A DNA stretch of 64,000 nucleotides from Dehalococcoidia bacterium. Its GTDB lineage: Bacteria; Chloroflexota; Dehalococcoidia; GIF9; AB-539-J10. Position numbers and translations under genes: made by a program. Position 1 is the stretch's first letter, and the number at the start of each line of letters is the position of its first letter. Below are positions 33,108-41,271 of this stretch, in pieces. The notes below the pieces were generated by a model. That model saw only the letters and a list, made by a program, of their open reading frames with translations, made no database searches and was not told the DNA's origin. The stretch covers positions 15,035-79,034 of the forward strand of contig JALNYR010000001.1 in NCBI GenBank assembly GCA_023229725.1, in the 5' to 3' direction.

Positions 33108-34166
33108 ATGACGCAACCCACGATGATCCGCGTAATCGGTCAGGTAGCCGATGATGCGGCGAACGTCGCGACCGAGATCCCGCTCAAGATCGGCGCCGTA
33201 GCCGAGGACGTGCCGACCGCGGTCACCGACGTGACCGACGCGGACAAGGTCCACCTCGTCGCGGACTTGAAGCGCCGACTCTGGGCGCACGCCGTGGGCG
33301 GCGTCGCTGACGCCGCAGCGAACGTCACGACCGAGCATCCGCTCAAGATGGGAGCTGTCGCCGAGGCAGCCCCGGCAGGAACGGGCATCGCCGACGGGGA
33401 CATCGCACATCTCATCACGGATCTCTATCGGCGGCTTCGCGTGCTCGCCGAGGGGGCAACTGCAGACGACGCGCAAGACTCTGCGAACCTGAACCCGGTG
33501 AAGATTGGGGCTCGCGCCGTGAGCAACGCCGCACCGGAGAACCTTGACGTGATCGACGCCGGCGACGTCGGGCACCTGATCACCGACACCATGCGCCGAC
33601 TCCTCGTGAACGTCTGCGGCAACCAGGCCGACGGCGCCGTTGCCGACTCAGCGAACCCGATCAAGATCGGCGCGGTCGCGGAGACCACGGTGGCCGGCAC
33701 GGGCGTCGCGAACGCGGACATCGTCCACCTCGTGACCGACCTCTACCGCCGGCTCCGAGTCGTGCAGGTCCCGCAGGTCTTGACCGTGAGCTGGGCCGAC
33801 CTCTCGAACGTCTCCGCCGATGCCTACTACCCGTCCGAGGGTGGGCTCGACACCGACGTCTACGGCACGATCACGCTCACCGGCAAGGTCATCTGCGGAG
33901 CCGACAACACCTCGGTCCTCACGATCGAGGTCACGAACGATGAGGACGCGACGCCGGGGAACCGCGACTGGCAGGCGATCTACGTCTACAGCAACCTCAC
34001 CGACGACGTGCTCAATCAGGTCGCGACGCTGGCCGGCGCGACCTCGCAGATCGCCATCTCGCTCAACGATCTGGGCTTCAAGTACGTGCGGGCGAAGTAC
34101 GATATCACCCGGCCCGCGGCGAACAACGACACCGTCATCCTCAAGGCGCAGTACCGAGCGAGGTAG
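33108..34166 (+). CDS. Fibre-like protein with ~50-aa repeats, short form
   Basis: A 352-aa protein with about four of the repeats seen at 25481 (residues ~5-230; PLKIGAVAE, VHLVADLKRRL and similar) and a C-terminal beta domain (~235-352) that also resembles the end of the 25481 protein. Good AGGAGAGGAAG site. Probably a paralogous stalk protein. Confidence 0.6.
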   Translation: MTQPTMIRVIGQVADDAANVATEIPLKIGAVAEDVPTAVTDVTDADKVHLVADLKRRLWAHAVGGVADAAANVTTEHPLKMGAVAEAAPAGTGIADGDIAHLITDLYRRLRVLAEGATADDAQDSANLNPVKIGARAVSNAAPENLDVIDAGDVGHLITDTMRRLLVNVCGNQADGAVADSANPIKIGAVAETTVAGTGVANADIVHLVTDLYRRLRVVQVPQVLTVSWADLSNVSADAYYPSEGGLDTDVYGTITLTGKVICGADNTSVLTIEVTNDEDATPGNRDWQAIYVYSNLTDDVLNQVATLAGATSQIAISLNDLGFKYVRAKYDITRPAANNDTVILKAQYRAR

Positions 34167-34169
34167 CAG

Positions 34170-34613
34170 ATGATCCTCAACGGCAAGAAGAAGCTCGTCA
34201 CGTACTTGACGAACAAGACCGGCACGACGTCGGTCAAGGGGCAGGTCGTCGTCCAGTACGCCGACCTCGATGACGCGTACATCGCGGCTCCGGCCGGAAC
34301 GATACTCGCGATGGGCGCCGTGCTTCAGGGCGGCATTGCTGGCGATGCGAAGGTCCCGATCTGCACCTTCGGCCGGTGTCAGGTGCTTTTCCCGATCGGG
34401 GCTGATGCGACCCGGGGCAACTGGGCTTCCGTCCACACGACCGACGCAGGAATGGCGTCCTCCGAGTACGTCGCACTCGGTGATATCTTCGCGCAAGGGC
34501 TCGGCATGGTGCACGAAACCGTTGCGAGTTCTCCGTCTAGCCCGATTCTCGTGTGGATCGACTTCGTGCCGTCGAAGGCGAAGGATATCCCCGTCGCGAA
34601 TGGAGGAGGCTGA
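34170..34613 (+). CDS. DUF2190-like capsid decoration candidate
   Basis: A 147-aa beta-rich protein. The central segment (APAGTILAMGAVLQGG... VLFPIGADATRGNWASV) resembles DUF2190/head-decoration proteins, which are small beta-barrel cement proteins. Located 4 nt after the fibre gene. Function is inferred from pattern only. Confidence 0.4.
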   Translation: MILNGKKKLVTYLTNKTGTTSVKGQVVVQYADLDDAYIAAPAGTILAMGAVLQGGIAGDAKVPICTFGRCQVLFPIGADATRGNWASVHTTDAGMASSEYVALGDIFAQGLGMVHETVASSPSSPILVWIDFVPSKAKDIPVANGGG

Positions 34614-34843
34614 TGACGATCGCGATGAAAGCAGACCTCGACGCGTTCGAGGCGCGGCAGGAAGAGCGGCTTGGGCGCATCGAGGCGCAGCTCGAGTCGC
34701 TCGTTCTTCTCCTCCAGCACCACGGGAAAGCACTGGGCGAGCTCGAGACGCTCATCCCGCGCCTCGCCGCCGCTGGGCGCCCGTCGCATCCGGCCGGGCC
34801 GCGGGGGACGCCGTGCCCCGAGGCCTGTGAAGGTGCCCCGTGA
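34613..34843 (+). CDS. Coiled-coil small protein
   Basis: A 76-aa protein. Residues ~8-50 form a leucine-rich coiled coil (EERLGRIEAQLESLVLLLQ); the C-terminus is Pro/Gly-rich. TGATG coupling to the gene upstream and GTGA to the next. Confidence 0.5.
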   Translation: MTIAMKADLDAFEARQEERLGRIEAQLESLVLLLQHHGKALGELETLIPRLAAAGRPSHPAGPRGTPCPEACEGAP

Positions 34844-35346
34844 GCCAGTCGCGGCACCACGACTACTCGCAGGAGCCCCTGCCGCGGCCGGAGCCCGACT
34901 CCCCGAACCCGCGTCCGCTCATTCCGACCGGGCCGCCGCACAGCGGCTCCTGTCGCTACCCCTTCGAGATCGGCTGGGTTCAACGGAACATGGAGACGTT
35001 TCAAAAGTCGGTCCTGCCTGCGGTCGGCTGGACCGAGAGCACCCGGAAGTGGCTTTCCCTCATCGGCGGCATCGTCCTGTCGGGCCTGCTCGCCCTCGGG
35101 CTCGCGCTGGGGTCGACGTGTCGCACGGCCGGGGCCCAGGAAGAGCGGCTCGAGCAGGTCCGGACCGCGCAGAGCGCCGAGCGAGTCGAGCGCGTGGCCG
35201 AGGACAAGCAGATCACGGACGCGCAGACCGCACGGTACGACAAGCTCTTCGACTTGGTGGTGAAGATCCATTCGGACGTGCAGGTCCTGAAGTCGCGCGC
35301 CGACGACGATCGCGTGGCCGGCGACCACGGCGGCCAGCGGCAGTAA
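34840..35346 (+). CDS. Single-pass membrane protein with coiled-coil ectodomain
   Basis: A 168-aa protein. The N-terminal ~65 residues are Pro-rich and polar, a transmembrane segment lies at about 70-90 (LSLIGGIVLSGLLALGLALG), and a charged coiled coil follows to the end. The layout suggests a Gram-negative spanin or i-spanin-like protein, or a structural membrane protein; not resolved. Confidence 0.45.
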   Translation: MSQSRHHDYSQEPLPRPEPDSPNPRPLIPTGPPHSGSCRYPFEIGWVQRNMETFQKSVLPAVGWTESTRKWLSLIGGIVLSGLLALGLALGSTCRTAGAQEERLEQVRTAQSAERVERVAEDKQITDAQTARYDKLFDLVVKIHSDVQVLKSRADDDRVAGDHGGQRQ

Positions 35347-35358
35347 GCCGCGGTCTAC

Positions 35359-35387
35359 TTCGCCCCCGCGCGACGCTCCTGTTACCT
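35359..35387 (+). promoter_or_regulatory. Promoter with TTCGCC -35
   Basis: TTCGCC (35359-35364), 17 nt, TTACCT (35382-35387), then a short leader with TTGGAGG before ATG 35410. The sequence around the -35 box is nearly the same as that of the leftward promoter at 50634-50663. Confidence 0.5.
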
Positions 35388-35409
35388 TGAAGGTGTTGGA
35401 GGTTCTCCC

Positions 35410-35904
35410 ATGTACGAACCGTGTCCAGGCTGCGTGAATCAGAACAAGGTGGAGACGTCCGTCGCTGACCCCGCGGCGCAGCGCCTGCTCGAGCAGTACG
35501 AAGCCCAGCCCAGCGACATCGTCACCAACTCCGCGGGCGAGATCGTGGGGGAAGCACCGCCCGACTCCCCTGACTACACCGTCACGTGGGACATGCCCGA
35601 CACGAGCCGCGAGCGGATGGGCCTCCTCATCGCGGGCGGGCTCGCGTTCCTCGCCCCCTTCGTCGGCTTCGCCGTCGCGGCGCACACCGCCCGGAAGCAC
35701 GCCGGCCTCATCAAGCCCGTCGGCGCCGGCGCGCTCACGTTCTTCGCGCTCCGGGCGGCCTCGGTGGGCGTGCTCCACTACTCGGGGAACCTGCCGAACG
35801 TCTCTGCGGCGACCGCGCTGGGCGCGACCTTGCCACAGGTGCCCCGGCGGAACTACCAGCTCGGAGCCACGCGCGGCCGCGCGCCCTGCACGACCTGTCA
35901 CTGA
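35410..35904 (+). CDS. Membrane protein with terminal Cys pairs
   Basis: A 164-aa protein. CPGC near the N-terminus, CTTCH at the C-terminus, and a two-segment hydrophobic centre (about residues 75-95 and 105-125). TTGGAGG precedes the ATG. Family not recognised. Confidence 0.5.
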   Translation: MYEPCPGCVNQNKVETSVADPAAQRLLEQYEAQPSDIVTNSAGEIVGEAPPDSPDYTVTWDMPDTSRERMGLLIAGGLAFLAPFVGFAVAAHTARKHAGLIKPVGAGALTFFALRAASVGVLHYSGNLPNVSAATALGATLPQVPRRNYQLGATRGRAPCTTCH

Positions 35905-35977
35905 CCTCCGGTTGCATTTCACGCTACTCGCTCCACCGCCTTTCCGCCAGCAAATTCCCACGCTATGAGTAATCCTA

Positions 35978-36007
35978 TTGACAGCCGGGAAACTCCCGTG
36001 CTACGGC
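35978..36007 (+). promoter_or_regulatory. Promoter for a leaderless gene
   Basis: Consensus TTGACA (35978-35983), an 18-nt spacer, TACGGC (36002-36007), then 6 nt to ATG 36014. The spacer contains a small inverted repeat (CGGGAAACTCCCG). No Shine-Dalgarno site. Confidence 0.65.
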
Positions 36008-36013
36008 TTTCTC

Positions 36014-36496
36014 ATGCAACTGGACTTCGAGCCCGAGACGGGCGAGGTGGTCGTGGCGGTCATGGTACGGACGACCGAGGGCAAGCTCGAGGTGCGCGAG
36101 GTGCCCATATCGGTTCGCGCCGGCATCGCGCCGCTATCGGGTGAGCTGGGGCCCGGGCCGCGCATGTTCATCCTCGAGTGGGTGCGCGTCCTCCTCTCCG
36201 GATACGTCGAGATCCATCGGGGCGAGCTGGAGGAGTCGCTCGCGCCTGAGAGCTGCGTCGTGCCGCTGAACTGGCCGCGAGACGTCCCGACGGCGGCGCT
36301 CGTCTACATCGGGCCCGCCGGCTCGCTCGTCCTCGAGGAGCCGCGCTGCATCGCCTGCAAGGGCAAGGGCACGAGCCCCTTCGCGCCCCCCGGCTTCACC
36401 GGGGGCACCTGCGCCATCTGCGACGGCAGCGGCGAGTACACGGTCGCCGTCAAGCCCAGCGCCGACGACGCGCCGCTGCCGGAGGAGGGGCGATGA
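36014..36496 (+). CDS. Protein with DnaJ-type zinc motif
   Basis: A 160-aa protein. Residues 1-110 are alpha/beta; residues ~113-145 carry CIACKGKG and CAICDGSG, the paired CxxCxGxG zinc repeats of DnaJ central domains. The longer frame starting at 35978 begins inside the -35 box, so ATG 36014 is the start. Possibly an RNA- or protein-binding accessory factor. Confidence 0.6.
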   Translation: MQLDFEPETGEVVVAVMVRTTEGKLEVREVPISVRAGIAPLSGELGPGPRMFILEWVRVLLSGYVEIHRGELEESLAPESCVVPLNWPRDVPTAALVYIGPAGSLVLEEPRCIACKGKGTSPFAPPGFTGGTCAICDGSGEYTVAVKPSADDAPLPEEGR

Positions 36497-36729
36497 AGAC
36501 GCGACCGATCTTTATCCTGTGGGCGAGCGGGCCGCACGTGTGTGTCAGCGGCGAGGGTAACGCGATCTGCAAGGAGGCGCTGGGAAGCCGCGAGGCCGCG
36601 GAGCAGCACATCCCGACGTTTCGCGCGCGGTTCGGTCGGAAGCCAGGAGACCCGCCTGGGATATTCGAGTTCACGGTCGAGAAGATCAAGGTGCTAGAGC
36701 TGACGCTCGTGGAGCCTGACGATGCGTGA
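36493..36729 (+). CDS. Small unknown protein
   Basis: A 78-aa protein with a beta-rich start (RPIFILWASG) and a helical middle, and a short C-terminal strand. ATGA coupling to the previous gene. No family recognised. Confidence 0.45.
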   Translation: MKTRPIFILWASGPHVCVSGEGNAICKEALGSREAAEQHIPTFRARFGRKPGDPPGIFEFTVEKIKVLELTLVEPDDA

Positions 36730-36826
36730 CTTCGTGCTCGACACGATCTGCCCAGTCGTCGGGATGGGCTTCGCGGTCCTCGTGTGGGCCTGGGCTATCG
36801 GGCTCGCTGCAGGCGTGACGTGGTGA
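36722..36826 (+). CDS. 34-aa membrane mini-protein
   Basis: A 34-residue frame, MRDFVLDTICPVVGMG then a hydrophobic Trp-rich stretch and a polar end. It overlaps the previous gene by 8 nt and the next by GTGA. A single membrane helix fits a small holin-like or virion-membrane peptide. Confidence 0.4.
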   Translation: MRDFVLDTICPVVGMGFAVLVWAWAIGLAAGVTW

Positions 36827-37026
36827 AGTCGAAGGGCTTCAAGTGCGGCGCATGCGGCGCCTCGACGCACGAGCCGCGGACCTGCAACGTCTGCGGTGAG
36901 CTCGTGTGCCCCGACTGCGCGCACCACTGGGTCGAGGGCCACGCGGTCGTGTGCCCCGACTGCGCGAACACGCTGCGAGCTGCCGTTGGCAAGGACACGA
37001 GCGGCGGGCTGGAGGAACCAACATGA
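36823..37026 (+). CDS. Double zinc-ribbon mini-protein
   Basis: A 67-aa protein starting at GTG 36823. Four CxxC pairs (CGAC, CNVC, CPDC, CPDC) form two interleaved ribbons, similar to B-box/FYVE-like treble clefts in phage proteins. Function unknown; possibly protein or nucleic-acid binding. Confidence 0.5.
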   Translation: MKSKGFKCGACGASTHEPRTCNVCGELVCPDCAHHWVEGHAVVCPDCANTLRAAVGKDTSGGLEEPT

Positions 37027-37430
37027 GCGACAAGAACCATGGGGCGGCGCTGCTGGAGGAGCTTCCCCATTTGCACTGCGCAACCATGATCGGGCCGGGA
37101 AAGGAGGGACACTACCAGGAGGCTCTTCGTCACGCCGAGGCGCTCATCGCCGAGCGCGACGCCGCAGTCGCCCGCGCCGATCAGGCGGAGGCCGACCTTC
37201 GCGCGCTGCGCGCCGTGGAGTGCGACGTCATCCTCGACCTCGCGGCGTGGAAGGAGCGGGCTGAGAGGGCGAGGGGCGAGATCTCGTACTACTGCAAGTA
37301 CGAGTGCAGGCCTCACGCTGGACAGTGCAAGACGTGCAGAGTACCGACCGCCCTCGCTGACGAGCCGTCCGACGACCCGCAGGGTATCCCCTCGGGAGCC
37401 CCGACGGGCGGGAGCGGTACAGGCGTATAA
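37023..37430 (+). CDS. Coiled-coil protein with Cys cluster
   Basis: A 135-aa protein. An Ala/Glu/Arg coiled coil (~30-85) is followed by YYCKYECRPHAGQCKTCR, a four-Cys/His zinc site, and a Pro/Gly tail. ATGA coupling upstream. Its stop codon lies inside the palindrome at 37424-37445. Confidence 0.5.
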   Translation: MSDKNHGAALLEELPHLHCATMIGPGKEGHYQEALRHAEALIAERDAAVARADQAEADLRALRAVECDVILDLAAWKERAERARGEISYYCKYECRPHAGQCKTCRVPTALADEPSDDPQGIPSGAPTGGSGTGV

Positions 37431-37505
37431 CCCATGGGTTATACGGGAAACCGAGCCCGTTTCCCGTGAGCCCACGGGGGTACCGATAGGGGCGCCCAGC
37501 CGGCG
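37424..37505. repeat. Perfect palindrome plus two hairpins
   Basis: 37424-37445 is a perfect 22-bp palindrome with no loop. It is followed by a GGGAAAC...GTTTCCC hairpin and a GGGCGCC...GGCGCCC hairpin up to about 37505. The stretch separates two operons and may combine an operator with a terminator; there is no T tract. Confidence 0.55.
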
Positions 37506-37530
37506 CCCAGAAGGGATGAAGGGAAGGGAC

Positions 37531-37797
37531 ATGTCGAAGATTTTGACGTTGACGCACGCAGAGCTTCTCGCGCTATGGGAGGTTCTGGACTTCGCGGGAG
37601 AGCAGTTCTCCATCGCGGGCTGCGAAGACACGCAGCTTCCGATGGTACCTGGGATGGAAGAATTCCTGACAGCGGTGGCTGCCAACGACTCTTGGGGAAA
37701 ACTTCCGAGTTTTCACGTCGCGCATCGTACCGTGCAGGGCAGCACCGTCGTTTGGTACTTGCGAAATCGTATCGCGAAAGCACTTGAGGAAAAGTGA
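37531..37797 (+). CDS. Small unknown protein
   Basis: An 88-aa helical protein with a strong AAGGGAAGGGA site before ATG 37531; an ATG at 37516 is also in frame. It resembles small phage proteins with a C-terminal NRIAKALEEK helix. No family recognised. Confidence 0.45.
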   Translation: MSKILTLTHAELLALWEVLDFAGEQFSIAGCEDTQLPMVPGMEEFLTAVAANDSWGKLPSFHVAHRTVQGSTVVWYLRNRIAKALEEK

Positions 37798-37803
37798 GGG
37801 GAC

Positions 37804-39444
37804 ATGACAGGCAAGAAGAAGATCACGACCACGACCAGCAGCACGGCGCAGGCCTCGGGGCACGTCTTCGACGAGCTCAGTGCCGCGGTGCAGCAGCGCT
37901 TCCGCGGGGCCCGCGCCCTGCCGCTCTTCACGACCGACGCGAGTGGGCTCTTCGACGCGTTCATCGCAGGCCTCCCCCTTGGGCATCGGCAGCACCACGC
38001 CTGCAACAACTGCCGCCACTTCGTCGAGCGGTACGGTGGCCTCGTCACGATCGACGCCGCCGGCAAGCCGCGGTCCGCGCTGTGGGACTCGGAGAACGCC
38101 CCTGAGTTCTACAAGGCCGCGGTCGCCGCCATGGAGAAGCGCGTCGCTCGCGCGGCCGTGACCGGCATCTTCTATAGCGAAGAGCCCACGTGGGGCGTGC
38201 CGCAGAACGTGAGCAGCAAGACGGGCATCACCTGGACGCACTTTCACGCTCTCTCGGTCCAGGTCTTCAAGAAGACCGTGCTCAAGAACGCCGCGCAGGC
38301 CATGGCCGAGCGCCGCGAGGAGTGCGGCATGCTCAAGCGCGGGCTCGCCGAGTTCTCGAAGGACACGGCGCTGCAGGCGCTGACGCTGCTCAAGAGCGGC
38401 AACCTGCCGCGGTCCGAGAAGGCCCTCGGAGTCGCCGAGTGGTTCTTCGGGCTGCACGAGCGCACGAAGGGCGTGCGCGGCAAGGCTCGCGACAACATCG
38501 TCTGGGCTGCAGTCGCGACGGCGCCCGTGGGCTTCGCGCACGTGAGAGCGTCCATGATCGGGACGCTGCTCGAGGACGTGCAGACTGGCCTGCCGTTCGA
38601 GGACATCAAAGCGAAGTGGTCCGAGAAGATGGACCCGCTCCAGTACATGAGGCCGCAGTCCGACCCGAGCGCGGGCAATATCGCCCAGGCCGAGAAGGTC
38701 GTCGAGGCGCTCCGGAGCGCGGGCGCGCTCGAGCGCCGCTTCGCTCGGCTCGACGAGGTGCAGGCGCTCTGGCGTCCACAGGCCCCGCCCGTCGATGCCA
38801 CGCGAGCTGGCGGCGTGTTCGCGAACGTGAAGCCGAAGGGCAGCGAGCGCTCGGCGGGAGGAGTCGCGCAGCCCGACGTGGTCATGACCTGGGAGAAGTT
38901 CAGCCGAGAGGTGCTGCCGCACGCTCGCGAGATGTTCGCCGACGTGCCCCGAGTCGGCAAGTTCATGGCGCTCCTGACCGCGGTGAACCCAGACGCGCCG
39001 CCCATCATCCAGTGGGACTGGGAGGCTCACCGCAACCCCGTTAACTGGTACGTTTACCCAGGCGGCTCGCCCGCGGCGAACTGGGGACTCGTCGGAGGAG
39101 GCTGCGTCAAGGTCACCGCGGTCTGCCTGCTCCCGTGCATGTGGAACCCCGACGTCTATCACGTCGGCCAGGGCAAGGGCGCGGTCCTCTTGCTCGAGGG
39201 CTGCAGGGAGTCCACCTTCACAGGCGGCATCGCGCTCTTCCCCGAGGTGCTGAAGTCTGCGTACCACGCGGTGCGCAAGACGATCGAGGCTTTCTCGCGA
39301 GGCGCGCAGCTCCAGGGCCGCGAGGAGATGTCGGCATGCGGCCTCGATCTCCGCGCTGGTGAGCCGCACCCGTGGAACCAGCGTGTGCATGTCATCGACG
39401 AGCATGGGACGCGCACAGCGTACAGCCTCGACAGGTGGGACTGA
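37804..39444 (+). CDS. 546-aa conserved phage protein, unknown
   Basis: A 546-aa soluble protein. Residues ~45-95 hold HHACNNCRHFVERYGGL, a CxxCrxF motif I associate with large conserved phage proteins of unknown role; a Cys/Gly-rich patch (GGGCVKVTAVCLLPCMW) lies near 430-450. The middle is helical (150-330). It might be an enzyme with a metal site, but no catalytic motif is clear. It is the largest gene of this half and stands 4 nt after the small gene upstream. Confidence 0.5.
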   Translation: MTGKKKITTTTSSTAQASGHVFDELSAAVQQRFRGARALPLFTTDASGLFDAFIAGLPLGHRQHHACNNCRHFVERYGGLVTIDAAGKPRSALWDSENAPEFYKAAVAAMEKRVARAAVTGIFYSEEPTWGVPQNVSSKTGITWTHFHALSVQVFKKTVLKNAAQAMAERREECGMLKRGLAEFSKDTALQALTLLKSGNLPRSEKALGVAEWFFGLHERTKGVRGKARDNIVWAAVATAPVGFAHVRASMIGTLLEDVQTGLPFEDIKAKWSEKMDPLQYMRPQSDPSAGNIAQAEKVVEALRSAGALERRFARLDEVQALWRPQAPPVDATRAGGVFANVKPKGSERSAGGVAQPDVVMTWEKFSREVLPHAREMFADVPRVGKFMALLTAVNPDAPPIIQWDWEAHRNPVNWYVYPGGSPAANWGLVGGGCVKVTAVCLLPCMWNPDVYHVGQGKGAVLLLEGCRESTFTGGIALFPEVLKSAYHAVRKTIEAFSRGAQLQGREEMSACGLDLRAGEPHPWNQRVHVIDEHGTRTAYSLDRWD

Positions 39445-40094
39445 TGGACAAGATGATCGAAGCCCTCGGCAGCGCCGAGGTTGTGGCGTCGCTCCTGACC
39501 GCGGCCTTGACCTACCAGGAGACGGTGCGCGAGATCCTCGCTCGCGTCGTGGAACAGGAACAGGAGCAGCTCTTGTTGTCCTCTCCGTACAAGATCCTGA
39601 CCCAGCCGACGCCGACGCCGCTGCCGACGCCGACGCCAGAGCAAGAGAAGGCTCGCACCGAGACGGCCGCGCGCGAGCTCGAGGAAATGAAGGTGCGCGT
39701 CCTCGAGTGCCTGCGGGTGCCGGGCAACAAGTACTTCGACGCTGAAGCTCTGGCACAGGCCGCGACGCATGGGTTCTTCCCGATCGCCGTGGCGAGCGAC
39801 GCAGTCGCTGCTCTCTTGTGCGAGAAGAAGATCGATCTGTGGCGCGTTGCTGGCTTCGCGGAAGTCACGCCGGCCACGCCGCCAGTTTCCCCGATAGATC
39901 TGCGGAAGCAAGCCATCTGCAATCTTCTTCACCGTTGCGCCATGCGTGCGAACCGGCTTTATCACATATCGGGTGTCAGCGTGTTATGCGCTGACTTCCA
40001 CGACGTGGACGAAGCGCTCGACGCGCTCGTCGCAGACGGCACGGTCGTGAAGAACCAGGGCGGCTGGTACCGGCTCGCGAAGAAGAAGGCCTGA
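39444..40094 (+). CDS. Protein with Pro-Thr linker and C-terminal winged helix
   Basis: A 216-aa protein. Residues 1-50 are helical, ~53-67 form a Pro-Thr repeat linker (TPTPLPTPTP), ~75-130 are helical and ~165-216 form a winged helix (ISGVSVLCADF, LDALVADGTVVK and a GGWYRL wing). TGATG coupling to the 546-aa gene. Possibly a regulator or a partner of that protein. Confidence 0.5.
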   Translation: MDKMIEALGSAEVVASLLTAALTYQETVREILARVVEQEQEQLLLSSPYKILTQPTPTPLPTPTPEQEKARTETAARELEEMKVRVLECLRVPGNKYFDAEALAQAATHGFFPIAVASDAVAALLCEKKIDLWRVAGFAEVTPATPPVSPIDLRKQAICNLLHRCAMRANRLYHISGVSVLCADFHDVDEALDALVADGTVVKNQGGWYRLAKKKA

Positions 40095-40095
40095 C

Positions 40096-40527
40096 GTGGA
40101 GACGAAGGAGTTGATCGAGAAGCTGCGCTCCATCATCGGGGATATAGCCATTAGCACCGAGCGTTGGCGAATCGTGAGCGTGGCGGCCGACACGCTCGAG
40201 AAGCTCCAAGCCCACGTCGCCAAGGTCGAGGCGTGCGCGAACGAGCAGACCGCCCTGATCGCGTACTGGTCGAACGCAACAGTCACCGCGACGATGCGCG
40301 CCGAGAAGGCCCAGACTCGCGTCATCGAGCTCGAGGCAGCCTTCGAGCGCGAAGTCGACCAGCGCAAGAAGGCCGAGGACGCTGTCGAGCTGCTCGAGAA
40401 GAAGCTCGCGCAGGGCGGCACCATCGTACCGGGCGGCGTCACCGTCGTCTGGGAGCCCGACAGCAACCGCGTCGTCGTGACCTACAACAACGTGCCCCGC
40501 TTGGACGTCGTCACTAGGAGGAGCTGA
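40096..40527 (+). CDS. Coiled-coil protein
   Basis: A 143-aa protein starting at a GTG. Mostly a long charged coiled coil (~1-105), then a short beta region at the C-terminus (VTVVWEPDSNRVVVTY). Similar in build to the 172-aa protein at 40753. No family recognised. Confidence 0.45.
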   Translation: METKELIEKLRSIIGDIAISTERWRIVSVAADTLEKLQAHVAKVEACANEQTALIAYWSNATVTATMRAEKAQTRVIELEAAFEREVDQRKKAEDAVELLEKKLAQGGTIVPGGVTVVWEPDSNRVVVTYNNVPRLDVVTRRS

Positions 40528-40745
40528 TGACGCCGGCCGACCTCATCTCGCGGTTGAAGAGTAGGGCATACACGCTCGAGCAGGAAAAGCCCGACACCGC
40601 GCTCGTGATGGAGGCGATGGCGCACATTCTCGCGCAGGACGCGACGGTGAACCGGCTAGCCGCAGCGTTCATGGAGCGGTCGATCGAGCGTGCGCTCGGG
40701 CACAAGAAGATGACCGCGAAGCCGGCGCGGCCCGTGAAAGGTTGA
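40527..40745 (+). CDS. Small helical protein
   Basis: A 72-aa helical basic protein, TGATG-coupled to the coiled-coil gene upstream. It has an Ala/Met/Glu-rich centre and a Lys/Arg/Pro tail. No family recognised. Confidence 0.45.
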   Translation: MTPADLISRLKSRAYTLEQEKPDTALVMEAMAHILAQDATVNRLAAAFMERSIERALGHKKMTAKPARPVKG

Positions 40746-40752
40746 GGGGAAC

Positions 40753-41271
40753 ATGGAACGAACCGAATTGGTCGGATGGCTCCGCTGGCACGCAGAGGAG
40801 CACACAGGATACGTCGTCGGCACCGAGACGGCAGACGCCTACCGCGCCGCCGCCGACATGCTCGAAGTCGACAAGCACATCGACGCGCTTCGCACCGCCG
40901 CCGCCAAGCGCATCAAAGATCTCGAAGCCCGCCTCCTGGAGCTCGAGCAGGCGTTTGCCGAGGAGAGTGCGACAGCGGCGTCAGCGCTCGCGCAAGCGAC
41001 CGAGCTCCGCGCGCTGCTCCACTTCGAGGTAGAGCGGTTTCAACAGCTCTACATGGAGGCGATCGACCGGGAGAAGTCGACATCCGATCGGCTCGGCGAG
41101 TCCGCAGGACGGCGCATCAAGGCCGAGGCCCGCGTTCGCGAGCTCGAAGCCCGCCTCGACCGGATGGCGCAGGACCAGCGCGCGGTCCGCGTCACCCGAG
41201 AGCCTGGGCGCGTCCGTGTCGCCGTGGCGCTCGGGCCCGTCGAGGTCACCATCGAAAGGAAAAGCCGATGA
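40753..41271 (+). CDS. Long coiled-coil protein
   Basis: A 172-aa protein. Residues ~30-140 are a continuous coiled coil; the end (VRVAVALGPVEVTIE) is a short beta hairpin, as in the 143-aa protein at 40096, so the two may be paralogues. GAGGGGAAC precedes the ATG. Confidence 0.45.
   Translation: MERTELVGWLRWHAEEHTGYVVGTETADAYRAAADMLEVDKHIDALRTAAAKRIKDLEARLLELEQAFAEESATAASALAQATELRALLHFEVERFQQLYMEAIDREKSTSDRLGESAGRRIKAEARVRELEARLDRMAQDQRAVRVTREPGRVRVAVALGPVEVTIERKSR

Noticed and set aside
39600..39650. Tandem DNA repeat in the Pro-Thr linker
   Set aside because: It is simply the coding sequence of a short TP-rich linker, too small to be a functional array.
37573..39756. 727-aa open frame on the minus strand
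   Set aside because: Antisense shadow of the 546-aa conserved gene; low-complexity Arg/Leu/His content.
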